Shown here one piece after another: positions 15,316 through 22,645 of a stretch of DNA of 30,405 nt (within the stretch, counting starts at the first letter, position 1; the number at the start of each line of letters is the position of its first letter). The stretch is from JBEICQ01 sp046297395 (GTDB lineage Bacteria > Bacteroidota > Bacteroidia > UBA4408). The position numbers and the translations under genes were made by a program. The DNA lies in contig JBKCNM010000024.1 of NCBI GenBank assembly GCA_046297395.1, forward strand, positions 1 to 30,405, read 5' to 3'. Below the pieces are notes generated by a model. The model was given only the letters and a program-made list of their open reading frames with translations. It was not told the origin of the DNA and searched no databases.

Positions 15316-15327
15316 ATGTATCATACA
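15303..15327. promoter_or_regulatory. Two tandem TGTATCATACA palindromes (operator candidate)
   Basis: TGTATCATACA occurs at 15303-15313 and again, identically, at 15317-15327. Each is a perfect palindrome (TGTAT/ATACA around one base), and the repeat period is 14 bases. The first copy overlaps the -33 box of the ATPase promoter and the second sits just upstream. This is typical of a dimeric regulator's operator. The regulator is not identified. Confidence 0.6.
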
Positions 15328-15646
15328 TCTTGTTATACCAAATGAAAAATATTTTAGGCAAAAGATGTAAGCGATTGCCCTTAGCAGTTATTTTACATAC
15401 ATAAAAAGGTATTGAATTACTGCTGCTTTAGCGCTTCCGCATTGGCTGATGAAGCTTTTTGCTTAATCAACACCGCATGAAAAAACACAAAGACCCGAAA
15501 GTCAAAAGATTCATTGGTGATTTGCTCTGAGTGGAATTGAAAAATCAGTTTATAAATCAAACTTAGAGAACACGAAAATGAGTGAGAAAAGAAAATTCAT
15601 TCATGATTCTTTCGATGGTTTTGCAAGCCACGACAGATTAAGGTAT

Positions 15647-17188
15647 TTATCCCGCCCAGTTTTCTCTGTCGAGACTTCGGTATTGAATGGCCTCTGCCAC
15701 ATGGTGGGGAGCAATGCCCGGACTTCCTTCCAAATCGGCAATCGTGCGCGAAACTTTGATAATTCTGTCGTAAGCCCTTGCAGATAAACCCAAACGCTCC
15801 ATCGCCTGAGAAAGCAATGATTTGCTGGTTTCATTGAGCAAACAAAATTGCTGCAAAGTTTGTGGCGCCATCTGTGCATTGCTGTGCACACCCTGCAATC
15901 CGCTGAATCGCTCCTGCTGAATCGCCCTGGCAGACATCACTCTGCTGCGAATGGCATCCGAACTTTCCCCATTAGATGCCCTGCTCAATTCACCAAAAGT
16001 AACCGGGGTGACTTCAACATGCAGATCAATCCTGTCCAGCAAAGGACCGGAAATACGGTTCAGGTATTTTTGCACCGTGCCCGGAGGACAAACACAATCT
16101 TTTTCGGGATGATTATAAAAACCACACGGACAAGGATTCATTGAGGCCACCAGCATAAAACTGGCAGGATATTCTACAGAAAATCTCGCCCTAGAAATGG
16201 TTACCACTCGGTCTTCAAGCGGTTGCCGCATTACCTCCAGTACCGTGCGTTTAAATTCAGGTAATTCATCCAAAAACAAAACACCATTGTGTGCAAGTGA
16301 AATTTCTCCGGGCTGCGGAAACTGCCCACCTCCTACCAATGCCACATCACTCACGGTATGGTGCGGACTTCTGAATGGTCTTCGGGTGAGCAACGAGCGA
16401 CCTTTACCAAGTCTTCCTGCCACACTGTGAATCTTGGTGGTTTCGAGGGCTTCCTCCACCGTGAGATCTGGCAGGATGGTGGGCAGTCGCCTTGCCAACA
16501 TGGTTTTGCCGGCTCCGGGCGGTCCGATAAGAATCACATTGTGTCCGCCTGCTGCTGCAATTTCCATCACCCGCTTGATATTTTCCTGACCTTTTACATC
16601 TGCAAAATCTTCAGAACCTGCTTGCTGCATGCGTTGAAATTCTTCCTGAACCTGCACAGCAACTGCCTTTGGTGCATGGGGTGCGTCATTAAAAAAATGA
16701 ATGACCTCCTCGAGCGTATCAGCCCCAATCACCTCAAAATCCGAAACCATCCCGGCTTCTCTCGCATTGGCTCTCGGTAGAATCATGCCGGAAAACCCCT
16801 CATTGCGTGCCTGTAGGGCAATGGGCAGGGCACCCCTGATCGATTGTAACTTCCCATCGAGAGAAAGCTCTCCCATTAAAAGATAACGAGATAATTTGTC
16901 GGCACTCACCTGTCCCGAGCCTGCAAGGATTCCCATGGCAATTGGCAAATCATAGGCAGAACCTTCCTTTCGTATATCAGCCGGTGCCATATTCACGGTG
17001 ATGCGCTTTCCGGGAAACCGCATGCCAATATTTTTGATGGCAGCACGCACCCTCAGTTGGCTTTCCTTGACAGCATTATCCGGCAGTCCTACAAGAAAAA
17101 ATTTAAGACCGGTTTCCAGATTGACTTCCACCGTAATGGTGGTGGCATTTACGCCATATACGGCGCTGCCAAAAACTTTTACAAGCAT
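15647..17188 (-). CDS. comM: YifB/ComM family Mg-chelatase-like AAA+ ATPase
   Basis: The 513-residue protein has the three expected parts. The N-terminal Lon-protease-like ChlI domain (about 1-165) contains VEVNLETGLKFFLVGLPD and NMAPADIRKEG. The AAA+ Mg-chelatase domain has Walker A IGPPGAGKTM (221-230) and Walker B VLFLDELPEF. The C-terminal domain ends SRTIADLEGSPGIAPHHVAEAIQYR. A four-Cys zinc motif (CPCGFY...CVCPPG) sits in the AAA+ domain, as usual. ComM is a hexameric helicase that drives branch migration during natural transformation. comF is also in this window, so a competence role is reasonable, though YifB is near-universal in Bacteroidota. It has its own promoter upstream. Confidence 0.95.
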   Translation of the reverse strand: MLVKVFGSAVYGVNATTITVEVNLETGLKFFLVGLPDNAVKESQLRVRAAIKNIGMRFPGKRITVNMAPADIRKEGSAYDLPIAMGILAGSGQVSADKLSRYLLMGELSLDGKLQSIRGALPIALQARNEGFSGMILPRANAREAGMVSDFEVIGADTLEEVIHFFNDAPHAPKAVAVQVQEEFQRMQQAGSEDFADVKGQENIKRVMEIAAAGGHNVILIGPPGAGKTMLARRLPTILPDLTVEEALETTKIHSVAGRLGKGRSLLTRRPFRSPHHTVSDVALVGGGQFPQPGEISLAHNGVLFLDELPEFKRTVLEVMRQPLEDRVVTISRARFSVEYPASFMLVASMNPCPCGFYNHPEKDCVCPPGTVQKYLNRISGPLLDRIDLHVEVTPVTFGELSRASNGESSDAIRSRVMSARAIQQERFSGLQGVHSNAQMAPQTLQQFCLLNETSKSLLSQAMERLGLSARAYDRIIKVSRTIADLEGSPGIAPHHVAEAIQYRSLDRENWAG

Positions 17189-17220
17189 AATGTAGATTTT
17201 TTATCAAAATAAATTCAAGA

Positions 17221-17251
17221 CAAATGTAAACATCTGATTCAATTTTTCAAT
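17221..17251 (-). promoter_or_regulatory. Probable comM promoter
   Basis: On the minus strand ATTG (17251-17248), 19 bases, then TACATTTG (17228-17221). The -7 box is perfect and the -33 box has one mismatch. The expected leader is about 25-30 bases. Confidence 0.58.
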
Positions 17252-17326
17252 ACCCGTCATCACCAATCGTTCTGTTAATTGCCACTCAAAGCATTATATG
17301 ATAAAACGCGCAAGGATCTTCACCCA

Positions 17327-17440
17327 ATGCGTATTAAAATACCTGACCGAAAAAGTATTCATCAAAATAGATTGGCTCTCGTAGCAGATGATTTCTTGAT
17401 AAATCAAGAATGGAATGAAAGTTGGTTTTTAAAAGGATGA
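17327..17440 (+). CDS. Possible 37-residue small protein
   Basis: A frame from ATG 17327 to TGA 17440 reads MRIKIPDRKSIHQNRL and continues to a WNESWFLKG end. The composition is protein-like (balanced charges, few rare residues). It has no recognised family, no visible promoter of its own and no ribosome site, and a second small frame overlaps it. It may be chance, or the remnant of a larger gene. Confidence 0.2.
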   Translation: MRIKIPDRKSIHQNRLALVADDFLINQEWNESWFLKG

Positions 17441-17481
17441 TCAGAACATAAGACAACTTTTTAATGAGTTTTAAATACCCT

Positions 17482-17510
17482 TTTGCACTGAAACAGATTG
17501 GTTACCTTTG
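17482..17510 (+). promoter_or_regulatory. Promoter of the wecB-glycosyltransferase pair
   Basis: TTTG (17482-17485), 17 bases, then TACCTTTG (17503-17510). Both boxes match the Bacteroidota consensus. The box ends 41 bases before the wecB ATG at 17552, which supports that start over the upstream ATG at 17498 lying inside the promoter. Confidence 0.66.
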
Positions 17511-17551
17511 AAACCCAGAAACAGAAGGAGTTTTCTCCGCAAATTTTTTTT

Positions 17552-18655
17552 ATGTCAGAAGCAAAACGCATCCTGGTAGTCATTGGCACCCGACCCAACT
17601 TTATCAAGGTAACGCAACTGAAAAAACAAGCGCAAACCCGTGGCATCGATTTGCGTATTGTGCATACAGGACAACACTACGACCACAACATGGCCGATGT
17701 GTTTTTTGAACAATTTGAATTGGTACCCGATTATTTTCTTCATGCAAACGGGAGCTCAGTAATTGCTCAGATGTGCGACATGATGGTAAAACTCGAACAA
17801 CTCCTTCACACTGATTTTACACCTCATCTGTTGGTGGTTGTTGGAGATGTGAATTCAACTTTTGCAGGAGCACTTGTAGCAAACAAATGCAATATTCCGC
17901 TTGCCCATATCGAGAGTGGATTGCGCAGCTTTGATGATACAATGCCCGAAGAACACAACAGGATATTAACCGATGCTGTTACCCGCTATTTTTTTGTGAC
18001 AGAGCCTTCCGGAAAAGAAAATCTGCTGAAGGAAGGAAAGCCTGAGAAAAATATTTTCATGGTTGGAAATACCATGATTGATACCCTGGTTGCCTTCCGC
18101 GATAAAATTCTGGCGGCAGGCAGCATGGAAAAATTGGGCTTGCAAAAAGATAAATTTGTTTTGATGACCATGCACAGGCCTGCCACAGTTGATAGCAAGG
18201 AGGGATTGCAAAAACTGATGGAACTCATCAGACAGGTAACCAAAAATTATCAGCTGGTCTTCCCTATTCATCCCCGTACGGTAAAAAATCTGGAACAAGC
18301 AGGTTTGCATGAAGCGTTTTCATCTATTTCAGGATTCATCACCACCGGACCACTCGACTACTTTTCATTTCAGCAACTGGTTTCAAATGCTGCTTTTGTT
18401 ATTACCGATAGTGGCGGTATTCAGGAGGAAACCACCTTTTTAAAGATCCCATGTCTTACGCTTCGCGAAAACACAGAACGACCCATCACTTGCAGCATAG
18501 GATCCAATACACTCATTCCGTTTGATCTGCAAAAAGTCAAACAATTGGTGGATGCTATCAATAATGGCACATATAAAAAAGGAGAAATTCCTGAAGGTTG
18601 GGATGGTCAGGCATCTGCTCGCATCATGGATATTATTTCTTCATTGCCCTTATGA
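17552..18655 (+). CDS. wecB: UDP-N-acetylglucosamine 2-epimerase (non-hydrolysing)
   Basis: I use ATG 17552 (MSEAKRILVV, 368 residues); the ATG at 17498 falls within the promoter. Family motifs appear in order: GTRPNFIK (12-19), HTGQHYD, VVGDVNSTFAG, HIESGLRS, MPEEHNR, and DSGGIQEE near the UDP-binding C-terminal lobe. The enzyme interconverts UDP-GlcNAc and UDP-ManNAc in the cytosol, feeding surface polysaccharide or lipopolysaccharide synthesis. The usual GTRPEAIK reads GTRPNFIK here, a variant I have seen described in this family and not evidence of inactivity. Its stop overlaps the start of a glycosyltransferase gene, so the two are translationally coupled. No other polysaccharide genes are adjacent. 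Confidence 0.94.
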   Translation: MSEAKRILVVIGTRPNFIKVTQLKKQAQTRGIDLRIVHTGQHYDHNMADVFFEQFELVPDYFLHANGSSVIAQMCDMMVKLEQLLHTDFTPHLLVVVGDVNSTFAGALVANKCNIPLAHIESGLRSFDDTMPEEHNRILTDAVTRYFFVTEPSGKENLLKEGKPEKNIFMVGNTMIDTLVAFRDKILAAGSMEKLGLQKDKFVLMTMHRPATVDSKEGLQKLMELIRQVTKNYQLVFPIHPRTVKNLEQAGLHEAFSSISGFITTGPLDYFSFQQLVSNAAFVITDSGGIQEETTFLKIPCLTLRENTERPITCSIGSNTLIPFDLQKVKQLVDAINNGTYKKGEIPEGWDGQASARIMDIISSLPL

Positions 18656-19794
18656 TTTACCTCACCTTCGGCGATCAGCCCAGCGGTGTTTACCAAAGCC
18701 AGGTCTTGGATGTTTGCAAATACATCAATCAAAACCATTCCGGAAAAATTAAACTGATTGCATTTTTCTCTCTGCGCGGCTTTTTTAAAACCCGTGCCCT
18801 GATAAAAAAAAACCTGCCCAATGCCATTGTGCTGCCCGCTTTTCCGGGCATACGAAGATGGAAATACAACTTGTTTACCCTTCGTATTGTCTTGTTTTTT
18901 ATAGGAAGTAACAACTTTTGGTGCAGAGGCATATTTGCCACTCAACTGGCGCTCAAACTGCGACAAAAAGGAATTTGTAAAAGTGTTGTTTTTGATGCCA
19001 GGGGTGCCTATTCAGCAGAGCATCAGGAGTACCTCTCTCAACTGATTAATATCCGAGAGAATTATCGTGCACTCGAAAAAGATTGCGTGCTCAACGCTGA
19101 TTATCGTCTTGCTGTATCGGAGGCGCTCACCCATTGGTGGAAACAAGAATTTGGTTACACTGGCAGAGAGCATTGCGTCATCCCCTGCAACCTGGGAGCA
19201 TCGCACCAAAACGATTTTCCTGCGGAAAAAGAAATCATGAAGTGGAGAGAAAAAGCAGCTTATTCTTCGGCTGATGTGGTGTTGGTTTATTCCGGCTCCA
19301 ATGCCGACTGGCAGTCCATTGCTCAAGTAGATGCATGGCTGCTGAAACTGATGGACAAAGACCCAAGCGTCAAATTGCTGCTGCTGGCAAATCAATCCCC
19401 TGAACACTTGACGGTTTTTAAAAAATATCCCTCAAGGGTTGCCCAAAACTGGGTTCCGGCCGAGAAGGTGAGAACCTACCTGCTCATGGCAGATTATGGC
19501 ATTTTGCTGCGTGAGCAAACAATTACCAACCGGGTGGCCTCTCCCACCAAATATGCAGAATACCTGTCTGCCGGTTTGCAGGTACTCATCAGCAATAACC
19601 TGGGCGACTTTTCGGATTTTACCGGGAAACACCATTGCGGAATAGTGATTGACGAGAGCGAGATTCCGCAAGCCTTGCCCCCTGTGAATTATTTGCGCAA
19701 AAGAGAAAACCACGAGCTGGCTTTGCGACATTTCACCAGAGAAAATCATGCAGAAGCATACGCCAAAATACTTGGCATTTTATCCGCATCCTGA
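18652..19794 (+). CDS. GT-B type glycosyltransferase
   Basis: I choose ATG 18652 (MIYLTFGDQP, 380 residues) because it forms an ATGA overlap with the wecB stop; an earlier ATG at 18598 would run through wecB. The N-terminal region MIYLTFGDQPSGVYQSQVLD begins like a GT4 Rossmann fold. Mid-protein VVFDARGAYSAEHQEY and the later DVVLVYSGS start the second lobe. The C-terminal ADYGILLREQTITNRVASPTKYAEY and LSAGLQVLISNNLGDF match the donor-binding end of family 4-like transferases. There is no signal peptide or membrane helix. It may add a sugar made from the WecB product, such as ManNAc, to a glycan; donor and acceptor are not known. Confidence 0.82.
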   Translation: MIYLTFGDQPSGVYQSQVLDVCKYINQNHSGKIKLIAFFSLRGFFKTRALIKKNLPNAIVLPAFPGIRRWKYNLFTLRIVLFFIGSNNFWCRGIFATQLALKLRQKGICKSVVFDARGAYSAEHQEYLSQLINIRENYRALEKDCVLNADYRLAVSEALTHWWKQEFGYTGREHCVIPCNLGASHQNDFPAEKEIMKWREKAAYSSADVVLVYSGSNADWQSIAQVDAWLLKLMDKDPSVKLLLLANQSPEHLTVFKKYPSRVAQNWVPAEKVRTYLLMADYGILLREQTITNRVASPTKYAEYLSAGLQVLISNNLGDFSDFTGKHHCGIVIDESEIPQALPPVNYLRKRENHELALRHFTRENHAEAYAKILGILSAS

Positions 19795-19809
19795 TACCTT
19801 TACCACAAC

Positions 19810-21105
19810 ATGAAATATACTCCTTTACCCCCATCGCTCTACATCAAAAACCGGAGCAGGCTCGCTGCCCTTTTGGAAAATAACTGCATGGCCGTTTTTC
19901 ATTCCAACGACATCATTCCTACCAATGCAGACGGCACCATGGGTTTTCGTCAGAATTCCGATTTGCAGTACCTCACGGGGATAGATCAGGAAGAAAGCAT
20001 TTTGTTGATTTTTCCGGATACGCAGTGGAAAGGACACAAGGAAGTATTGTTTGTACGCGAAACAAACGAACATCTCGCCACTTGGGAAGGGCATAAATTT
20101 ACCCTGAGTGAAGCAAGGGAAATATCCGGTATTGAAAAAGTGTATTATACCCAGCAGTTTGATTCTGTTTTTAATACCCTCATGTGTGAGGCAAATGGTT
20201 TGTATGTGAATACAAATGAGCATACCCGTGCAAAAGTGGAAGTGGAAACCCGTGATGCAAGAAACATCAGGATGTATAAAGAAAAATATCCGGCACATCG
20301 TCTGCACAGGGCAGCTCCACTGATGCATCAGCTCAGGGCGATTAAAATGCCCGAAGAGTTGGAAGCGATGAAACAGGCTTGCGCCATTACCCGAAAGGGT
20401 TTTTTACGCAGCCTTGCTTTTATCAAACCAGGGGTGATGGAATATGAAATTGAAGCCGAATTGATCCACGAGTTTATCCGTAACCGAAGCAATGGATTTG
20501 CCTATGGCCCCATCATTGCCAGTGGCAAAAATGCCTGTGTCCTGCACTACACCCAAAACAATCAAGCATGCAGGGACGGGGAAGTCATTCTGATGGATGT
20601 AGCTGCAGAATACGCCAATTATGCCTCCGACCTCACCCGGGCAGTGCCTGTAAACGGGAGGTTTACCCCCAGGCAAAAAGCCGTTTACAATGCTGTGTTG
20701 CATGTGATGAAACAAGCCATACAAATGCTCGTCGTGGGCAATACATGGGATGACTACCATGCTGAGGTTGGCAAAATCATGGAAAACGAGCTCCTCTGCT
20801 TGGGCTTGATCAGCAAAGAAGATATAGAGAAGCAAAATCCCGATTGGCCCGCCTACAAAAAATATTTCATGCACGGCACTTCCCATTTTCTCGGACTCGA
20901 TGTGCACGATGTAGGAAGCAAATACCGCAAATTCGAGGAGGGCATGGTCTTTACCTGTGAGCCCGGCATCTACATCCCGCAGGAAAATTTAGGCATCCGG
21001 CTTGAGAACAACATCCTCATTACTAGCAAAGGCCCTATTGATCTAATGGCCGATATTCCCCTTGAAGCAGATGAGATTGAGTCCCTGATGCAGGAGCAGA
21101 AATAA
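19810..21105 (+). CDS. pepP: Xaa-Pro aminopeptidase (aminopeptidase P, M24B)
   Basis: The 431 residues contain an N-terminal AMP_N domain (about 5-130, with GFRQNSDLQYLTGI) and a pita-bread M24 domain. Metal ligands can be placed: Asp263 and Asp274 in MDVAAEYANYASDLTR, His359 in HGTSHFLGLDVHD, Glu384 in TCEPGIYI and Glu399 in GIRLEN. All five are present, so the enzyme should be an active Mn-dependent peptidase releasing the N-terminal residue before proline. It is cytosolic. It lies 15 bases after the glycosyltransferase; a weak CTTG-N20-TACCTTTA element just before it could be its own promoter. With PepT and DPP IV it completes a peptide-use set in this window. Confidence 0.95.
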   Translation: MKYTPLPPSLYIKNRSRLAALLENNCMAVFHSNDIIPTNADGTMGFRQNSDLQYLTGIDQEESILLIFPDTQWKGHKEVLFVRETNEHLATWEGHKFTLSEAREISGIEKVYYTQQFDSVFNTLMCEANGLYVNTNEHTRAKVEVETRDARNIRMYKEKYPAHRLHRAAPLMHQLRAIKMPEELEAMKQACAITRKGFLRSLAFIKPGVMEYEIEAELIHEFIRNRSNGFAYGPIIASGKNACVLHYTQNNQACRDGEVILMDVAAEYANYASDLTRAVPVNGRFTPRQKAVYNAVLHVMKQAIQMLVVGNTWDDYHAEVGKIMENELLCLGLISKEDIEKQNPDWPAYKKYFMHGTSHFLGLDVHDVGSKYRKFEEGMVFTCEPGIYIPQENLGIRLENNILITSKGPIDLMADIPLEADEIESLMQEQK

Positions 21106-21219
21106 AACGCACCTTAAAATCGGCTTAAAAACCACTCTACTGATTGCGTGAGCTTTCCTTCATGCTTATACTTGTCTTGGTTTAGTTGCTTAACCAAAAC
21201 AATGTTCTTTAAAAAAATT

Positions 21220-21315
21220 CCCCTTCAGTTGGTTGCCGCACAAAAAAATTGCTTTTCAATAAAAATGGTTGGTTGATGGAAAGTAATGCAGCACCAAAGA
21301 AGGGGTTTTTTTATT
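21220..21315 (+). terminator. Possible long-loop terminator after pepP
   Basis: CCCCTTC (21220-21226) can pair with GAAGGGG (21299-21305), followed by seven T residues to 21312. The loop is 72 bases, unusually long, so this is weak evidence. The T-tract overlaps the 3' end of murF on the other strand. Confidence 0.3.
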
Positions 21316-22597
21316 GAATCCATTCTTCAAGGCGGTTTGTCCGCGATCCTTTCACGAAGATTTCTACTTCTTCATTTTCATTAAGCATAAAAAGTTTCTT
21401 GAGAGATGTAACATCCTCCGCCGCTTTGATGCCCTGAGGAAGTGTGTGTCCTTCAAACTTTTTACCTACCACAAATCCCGGAGAAAGAGAAAGTTGCTTC
21501 AAAAGATCCAGAAGTTTTTGATGTTCCACAAAAGTTTCTTCCCCAAGTTCATTCATTTCACCCAGAATAACCACGCGCTTTTTGCCGGCAGTATGTTTAG
21601 CAAAATTTTCGAGGGCAGCATACATGCTGCTGGGATTGGCATTGTAGGCATCCATCCAGATGGTGGATTTCCCTCTGTGGATCTTTTGAGAACGATTGTT
21701 CTCGGGTATATAGGAGGAAATTGCCTGACTAATCTTTGCAATATCTATCCTGAAATACCATCCTACGCAGGCTGCCGCAAGCATATTGCTGAGGTTATAC
21801 CTGCCGCTTAAATGACTTTGTACTTTATGTTTGGAATCCTGCCTCAAGGCAAATACAACATTGCCTTCTTCGCTGATGATTTGTGCGCCAAAATCCGCCG
21901 ATTCAGAAAGTCCATAAGTCATGCGATCAATATGTGTACTTATTTTTGACAGAATGGGATCATCGGAATTGACAAATAGCTTTCCGCCATTTTTCCTTAA
22001 GTATTTATATAACTCGCTTTTTCCTTTTATCACTCCTTCAAATCCGCCAAACCCCTCAAGATGGGCTTTGCCCACATTGGTAATAATTCCGTAATTGGGT
22101 TTTGCTATGGCACACAATTCCTCTATTTCGTGTTGGTGGTTTGCTCCCATTTCTACCACAGCCATCTCATGAGTTTTATTGAGCGAGAGCAAGGTGAGCG
22201 GAACCCCAATATGATTGTTCAGATTGCCCTTTGTACAAAGTGTTACAAACTGTGAGGAGAGAACCCTGTGCAATAGTTCTTTTGTGGTGGTTTTGCCATT
22301 GGAACCCGTAATTGCAATCACAGGTATATTCAATTGCGCGCGGTGATGGGTAGCCAATAGCTGCAGAGCTTTTAGTGCATCCGGAACAACAAACACCCTG
22401 GAGGTGTATGCATCATCTTGTGTTGTCTCACAAAGGGCATAAGCCGCACCTGCTTCAAGAGCGTGCTTCACAAAACTGTTTCCATCGAAATTGGCACCTT
22501 TCAATGCCACAAAAAGAGAACCCGGAAGGATGTTTCGGGTGTCGGTACAAATACCGGTAGAAGACAAAAACCAATGGTAAAGTTTTGCGATATCCAT
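21311..22597 (-). CDS. murF: UDP-MurNAc-tripeptide--D-alanyl-D-alanine ligase
   Basis: The 428-residue protein has the three Mur ligase domains. The N-terminal substrate domain includes STGICTDTRNILPGSLFVAL (residues 13-32). The central ATPase domain has P-loop ITGSNGKTTTKE (96-107), the conserved NLNNHIGVPLTLL and EMGANHQHEIEEL. The C-terminal domain has WMDAYNANPSSM. MurF adds D-Ala-D-Ala to the UDP-MurNAc tripeptide in the cytosol, the last cytoplasmic step of the peptidoglycan stem peptide. It lies just downstream of coxA, but a strong terminator fills the 48-base gap and I see no TAnnTTTG box there. How it is transcribed is therefore unclear. No other mur genes are present here. Confidence 0.96.
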   Translation of the reverse strand: MDIAKLYHWFLSSTGICTDTRNILPGSLFVALKGANFDGNSFVKHALEAGAAYALCETTQDDAYTSRVFVVPDALKALQLLATHHRAQLNIPVIAITGSNGKTTTKELLHRVLSSQFVTLCTKGNLNNHIGVPLTLLSLNKTHEMAVVEMGANHQHEIEELCAIAKPNYGIITNVGKAHLEGFGGFEGVIKGKSELYKYLRKNGGKLFVNSDDPILSKISTHIDRMTYGLSESADFGAQIISEEGNVVFALRQDSKHKVQSHLSGRYNLSNMLAAACVGWYFRIDIAKISQAISSYIPENNRSQKIHRGKSTIWMDAYNANPSSMYAALENFAKHTAGKKRVVILGEMNELGEETFVEHQKLLDLLKQLSLSPGFVVGKKFEGHTLPQGIKAAEDVTSLKKLFMLNENEEVEIFVKGSRTNRLEEWIQ

Positions 22598-22609
22598 GCC
22601 TTTCAGTGT

Positions 22610-22636
22610 AAAAAAAATCCCTGCCGAGGCAGGGAT
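22610..22636 (-). terminator. Intrinsic terminator at the end of the act-cox operon
   Basis: The perfect 9-bp stem ATCCCTGCC/GGCAGGGAT (22617-22625 and 22628-22636) is followed on the minus strand by eight T residues (22617-22610). It begins 9 bases after the coxA stop and ends 12 bases before the murF ATG. The drawn loop is only 2 bases, so the innermost pair or two probably open. Confidence 0.88.
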
Positions 22637-22645
22637 TCATATGCT

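Larger units (their letters stand above)
15281..15646. other. AT-rich intergenic pocket between the ATPase gene and comM
   Basis: The left end holds the ATPase promoter and two 11-bp palindromes. The rest, about 15330-15646, has no gene I can support. On the minus strand an ATG-less frame at 15417-15560 (possible TTG start) reads 47 codons ending KASSANAEALKQQ. On the plus strand a 17-codon frame starts MKKHKDPK. Both may be chance or decayed remains. I see no clear terminator for comM. Confidence 0.4.
17189..17551. other. Intergenic region between divergent comM and wecB
   Basis: It holds a promoter for each neighbour at its ends. The middle (about 17260-17450) has two overlapping small plus-strand frames: 17298-17384 (28 codons, MIKRARIF...) and 17327-17440 (37 codons). 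I see no repeats or RNA genes. Confidence 0.5.

Noticed and set aside
15303..15327. CRISPR-like repeat
   Set aside because: Only two 11-base copies with a 3-base gap; far too short for repeat and spacer units.
15578..15787. 69-codon plus-strand frame starting MSEKRKFIHD
   Set aside because: Most of it is antisense to the end of comM and no family is recognisable.
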